Shown here: positions 60,965-64,000 of the stretch, piece after piece | How the letters are laid out: the number at the start of each line of letters is the position of its first letter | How positions within the stretch are numbered: position 1 is the stretch's first letter | NCBI GenBank assembly: GCA_965203565.1 | Contig: OZ241896.1 | Location: 2,976,001-3,040,000, forward strand | Direction of reading: 5' to 3' | Origin: JAAXGX01 sp965203565 | GTDB lineage: Bacteria > Acidobacteriota > Vicinamibacteria > Vicinamibacterales > UBA8438 | Length of the DNA: 64,000 bases | The notes under the pieces: model-generated | Database searches by the model: none | Told to the model about the DNA's origin: nothing | The model's input: only the letters and a program-made list of their open reading frames with translations | Made by a program: the position numbers and the translations under genes

Positions 60965-60970
60965 GCGCAG

Positions 60971-60992
60971 GATTATAGCTGTTGCTATAATC
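60971..60992. promoter_or_regulatory. palindromic divergent promoter for moaB and tRNA-Arg
   Basis: GATTATAGC (60971-60979) and GCTATAATC (60984-60992) are a perfect 9-bp inverted repeat around TGTT. Each arm holds a TATAAT. On the plus strand the box is an extended -10 (TGCTATAAT, 60983-60991) for the tRNA; on the minus strand it serves moaB. Confidence 0.7.
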
Positions 60993-61004
60993 AGACGCTG
61001 CTTC

Positions 61005-61081
61005 GCGCCCTTAGCTCAGCTGGATAGAGCGTCTGGCTACGAACCAGGAGGCCGCAGGTTCGAATCCTGCAGGGCGCGCCA
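61005..61081 (+). tRNA. tRNA-Arg (anticodon ACG)
   Basis: 77 nt with CCA encoded. Acceptor GCGCCCT pairs AGGGCGC, with G before CCA. The D stem is GCTC/GAGC, the anticodon stem TCTGG/CCAGG around CTACGAA (anticodon ACG at 61039-61041), and the T arm GCAGG TTCGAAT CCTGC. A34 is expected to be edited to inosine by TadA. Confidence 0.98.
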
Positions 61082-61153
61082 CTTCGCTTCGCACCGTCCC
61101 GCACGCGCGCCGGCCGCGAAATCCGTCCGGTATCGACTCGAAGGGCGCCGGCG

Positions 61154-64000
61154 TTACGGCAAGGCGACGGAGGTCGAGACGTACGGCGGCGTTCCGCCGG
61201 CCGGCGGTTCGTCCCGGCGGAAAGCGGCCAGCCGCGCGAGCCGCCGGAGGTCTTCGGTGATGAGGTACGACGTCGGGACCAGCACCAGGGTGATGAAGGT
61301 GGCGAAGATGACGCCGAAGGCGAGCGACACCGCCATCGGCTGCAGGAACGCCGCGTCGAAGCTCCGCTCGACCATGAGCGGGGCGAGCCCGAAGAACGTG
61401 GTGAGCGACGTCAGCAGGATCGGCCGGAAGCGCGCGATCCCCGCCTCCCGAACCGCGGCCGCCAGGTCGGCGTGCGCTTCGCGTTTCCGGTTGATGAACG
61501 TCACCAGCACCAGGCTGTCGTTCACCACGACGCCGGCCAGCGCGACGAGGCCGAACATCGACATGAGCGAGACGTGCATGTCCATGATGACGTGGCCCCA
61601 GACCGCCCCGACGAGTCCGAACGGGATGGCGCTCATGATGATCAGCGGCTGGAGGTACGACTTGAGCGGGATGGCGAGCAGGGCGAAGATCACCAGCAGC
61701 GCGACGGCGAAGCCGGTCTGCAGCCCGGCCGTCGCTTCGTCCGCCTCCGCCTGGACCCCTTCGAAGACGTAGCGGACGCCGGGGCGCCGCGCCAGCACGT
61801 CCGGCAGGATGCGCGCCTCGAGGTCGCCGATGACCGCCCCGCTGGTGGTGAGCGCCTCGTCGACCGCCGCGGTGACGTTGACGGCGCGGTTGCGGTCGAC
61901 CCGCTTGATCGAGGCGAACCCGCGTCCGGGATCGACCTCCGCGACCTGCCGGAACGGCGCCTCGCCGCCGTCCGGCGTCCGGATCCGCATGCTCTCCAGG
62001 TTGCCGAGCGACCGCCGCTGGTCGGCCGGGTAGCGCACCATGACGCGGACGTCGTCCCGGCCGCGCTGCACGCGCTGGGCCTCCTCGCCGTAGAACGCCT
62101 GGCGCACCTGCCGCCCGAGGTCCTGGAGGGTCAGGCCGAGCGTCTCCGCCGCCGGCTTGATCCCCAGCTTCATCTCCCGCTTGCCCGCCCGGAACGAGTC
62201 GGCGATGCCGTACACGCCGGTGTAGCCGGCCAGCTCCGCCTTGACGTCCTCGGCCGCCGCGCGGAGCCGGTCGATGTCGGGACCGACCAGCATGACGTCG
62301 ATGTCTTCACCGGCCTCCATCAGCGAGGCGGTGAAGGCGAGGTCGACCGCTTCCGGGATCGGCCCGGTCAGCTCGCGCCAGCGGGCGGCGATCTGCTCGC
62401 TCGTGAACACGCGCTCCTCGGCCGGCAGCAGCTCTATCGTGACCTCGCCGAGGTGCGGCGCCGCCAGCGTCCCGCCGGTGCCGGGCGGTCCGCTCTCCCG
62501 CGCCGCCGTCGGCTGTTCGCCGACCGCCGCCAGGACGTGCCGGAAGTAGTCGTCACCGGTCTCCTCCCGCAGCTCGCGCCGCAGCCGCTCCGCGCCCGCT
62601 TCGAGCTGGCGCACCGCCTCGGCGGTGGCCGAGACCGGCGCGCCCTGCGGCAGGGTGACCGAGCCGGCCATGAAGTCGGCCTCTATCGACGGGAAGAAAT
62701 GGAAGCTCGTCCATCCGCCGAGCACCATCCCGCCGGTCAGCACCAGCGTCGAGACGCCGACCGCGGCCGTCAGGTACCGCCACCGGAGCGCCACTCCCAG
62801 GATCCGCGCGTACACGTTCCGCGCGAACCAGATCAGGCCGTCCGCGAACAGGCGCTGGACCCGGCGCACGGGGCCGCGGCGCGTGCGCTGCGGGAGGTGC
62901 GAGAGGTGGGCCGGCAGGATGTTCAGCGACTCGACCAGCGAGAACAGCAGGGAGGGGACGACGACCAGCGGGATGATCCGGAAGAACTTGCCCATCATCC
63001 CCGGCACGAACATCAGCGGCATGAACGCCGCCACCGTCGTCAGCACGGCGAAGACGACCGGCGTGGCGATCTCCCGGGCGCCCTCGGTCGCCGCATCCAG
63101 CCCGTTGCGGCGCTTCTCCCGCTGCGCGTAGATGTTCTCGCCGACGATGATGGCGTCGTCGACCACGATGCCCAGCACCAGGATGAACGCGAACAGCGAC
63201 AGCACGTTCACCGTCGCGCCGAGTCCCGGCATCAGCATGACGGCGCCCATGAACGAGATCGGTATCCCCAGGCTGACCCAGAACGCGAGCCGCAGCTCCA
63301 GGAACAGGGTGAGCACCAGGAAGACCAGCGCGAATCCGGCGAGCCCGGTGCGCAGCATCGTCTCGAGCCGCGTGCTGAGCATCAGCGCCTGGTCCTGCCA
63401 GACGGTGAGCGAGATCCCCTCCGGCAGCGCCGGCCGCGCGCGCGCCACGTAGTCGTGGACCCCGGCGGCGATGTCGAGCGCGTTCTGCTCGCCGGTCCGG
63501 AAGACCGAGATCAGGATCGCCGGCTCGCCGTCGAACCACGAGTACTGATCGGTTTCGGCGAACCCGTCGACCACCGTCGCCACCTCGCCGAGCAGGAGCC
63601 GCGTGCCGTCCGCCCGCGTGAGCAGGACGAGACGTTCGTACTCGTCGCCGCGGTACGCCTGGCCGATCGTGCGGAGCAGGATCTCGCCGCGGCCGCTCCG
63701 GACCGACCCGCCGGGCAGGTCGAGCGACGACCGGCGCACGGCGCCGGCCACTGCGTCGAACGTCAGGCCGTGCCGGCGGAGCGCCGATTCCGACACCTCG
63801 ATCGAGATCTCGTACGGGCGCGCGCTCAGCATCTCGACGTGGGAGATCTCGGGCAGCGCCGACAGATCGTCGCGGACCCGTTCGGCCGCCGCCTTCAGCG
63901 CGTACTCGTCCGCCCGGCCCGAGACGGCGACGTCGATCACCGGGTCCCGCGCGATCAGCTCGCGGATGATCGGCTTCTCGGTCTCTTCGGGGAACGTGTC
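61154..64000 (-). CDS. RND efflux transporter (AcrB/HAE type), 5' end beyond the window
   Basis: At least 948 residues; the frame is open to the window edge with a family-like FPEE-TEKPIIRELIARDP just inside it, so the true start lies beyond 64000. Membrane and porter features: FALVFLVLTLFLELRLAFWV, the proton-relay region FILVLGIVVDDAIIVGENIY (Asp-Asp in helix 4), VFAVLTTVAAFMPLMFVPGMMG, and GLVALAGVVVNDSLVLVTFINR in the second half. Porter subdomains include FIRTP-like and VFEGVQAEADEA blocks. It exports drugs or lipophilic compounds in a tripartite pump; the membrane-fusion and outer-membrane partners are not in view. No overlap with tRNA-Arg. Confidence 0.93.
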   Translation of the reverse strand, partial: DTFPEETEKPIIRELIARDPVIDVAVSGRADEYALKAAAERVRDDLSALPEISHVEMLSARPYEISIEVSESALRRHGLTFDAVAGAVRRSSLDLPGGSVRSGRGEILLRTIGQAYRGDEYERLVLLTRADGTRLLLGEVATVVDGFAETDQYSWFDGEPAILISVFRTGEQNALDIAAGVHDYVARARPALPEGISLTVWQDQALMLSTRLETMLRTGLAGFALVFLVLTLFLELRLAFWVSLGIPISFMGAVMLMPGLGATVNVLSLFAFILVLGIVVDDAIIVGENIYAQREKRRNGLDAATEGAREIATPVVFAVLTTVAAFMPLMFVPGMMGKFFRIIPLVVVPSLLFSLVESLNILPAHLSHLPQRTRRGPVRRVQRLFADGLIWFARNVYARILGVALRWRYLTAAVGVSTLVLTGGMVLGGWTSFHFFPSIEADFMAGSVTLPQGAPVSATAEAVRQLEAGAERLRRELREETGDDYFRHVLAAVGEQPTAARESGPPGTGGTLAAPHLGEVTIELLPAEERVFTSEQIAARWRELTGPIPEAVDLAFTASLMEAGEDIDVMLVGPDIDRLRAAAEDVKAELAGYTGVYGIADSFRAGKREMKLGIKPAAETLGLTLQDLGRQVRQAFYGEEAQRVQRGRDDVRVMVRYPADQRRSLGNLESMRIRTPDGGEAPFRQVAEVDPGRGFASIKRVDRNRAVNVTAAVDEALTTSGAVIGDLEARILPDVLARRPGVRYVFEGVQAEADEATAGLQTGFAVALLVIFALLAIPLKSYLQPLIIMSAIPFGLVGAVWGHVIMDMHVSLMSMFGLVALAGVVVNDSLVLVTFINRKREAHADLAAAVREAGIARFRPILLTSLTTFFGLAPLMVERSFDAAFLQPMAVSLAFGVIFATFITLVLVPTSYLITEDLRRLARLAAFRRDEPPAGGTPPYVSTSVALP

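Overview
The window is very GC-rich bacterial DNA with dense, short-spaced genes, many GTG/TTG starts and many 4-nt ATGA/GTGA start-stop overlaps. The mix of VCBS/ASPIC-UnbV surface proteins, a beta-carbonic anhydrase, a TatD/polyprenyl synthase/LigA housekeeping block and a very large surface-glycan locus would fit an Acidobacteriota (Vicinamibacteria-like) genome. That placement is inference; no 16S rRNA or other decisive marker is present.

Layout. 0-5.3 kb (minus strand): a secreted-protein operon of two paralogous lipoproteins that share an uncharacterised C-terminal domain, flanking a VCBS/FG-GAP protein, and ending in a methyltransferase. 5.4-14 kb: a beta-barrel protein, then a glycan operon (three GT4 glycosyltransferases, an extended SDR and a GT-C-like membrane protein), then dtd and another barrel protein. 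14-29 kb: housekeeping genes dapF, radC, larC, metG, carbonic anhydrase, tatD, polyprenyl synthase, ligA, an NtrC-type regulator, RNase P RNA, nfeD, a YbdK-type ligase and an ABC ATPase. 28.8-33.2 kb: a heptosyltransferase-like GT9, a small coiled-coil protein, a cyclic-nucleotide-binding/acyltransferase fusion and a nucleotidyltransferase two-gene module. 33.2-59.2 kb: a long glycan island with three GT2 proteins sharing an uncharacterised domain, another GT2, five GT-C-like membrane proteins (two tandem-duplicate pairs), two GT4 proteins, three sulfotransferases, a PhyH dioxygenase, a radical SAM/SPASM protein and an oxidoreductase-SDR fusion. This suggests a sulfated surface polysaccharide or glycoconjugate. 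59.2-64 kb: moeA-moaB, a divergent palindromic promoter shared with tRNA-Arg(ACG), and an RND efflux pump cut by the window edge.

Two signals cut across the ordinary annotation. First, a 158-bp interspersed repeat with 10-bp perfect terminal inverted repeats occurs in three near-full-length copies and about six shortened or degenerate ones. It sits at gene ends, supplies stop codons and C-termini (dapF, ABC ATPase, oxidoreductase-SDR fusion), carries a Shine-Dalgarno-like GAGGAGG, and is inserted in the N-terminal coding region of one of two tandem-duplicated membrane genes. Second, the three GT2 genes that share the uncharacterised domain carry homopolymer tracts (C19, G15, C11), suggesting phase-variable glycosyltransferases. 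In one of them, a one-base change in tract length would restore an ATGA-coupled junction with the next gene.

Other oddities: a DapF with serine at both catalytic-cysteine positions, a LigA with its helix-hairpin-helix domain duplicated, and several promoters placed for leaderless or near-leaderless mRNAs.
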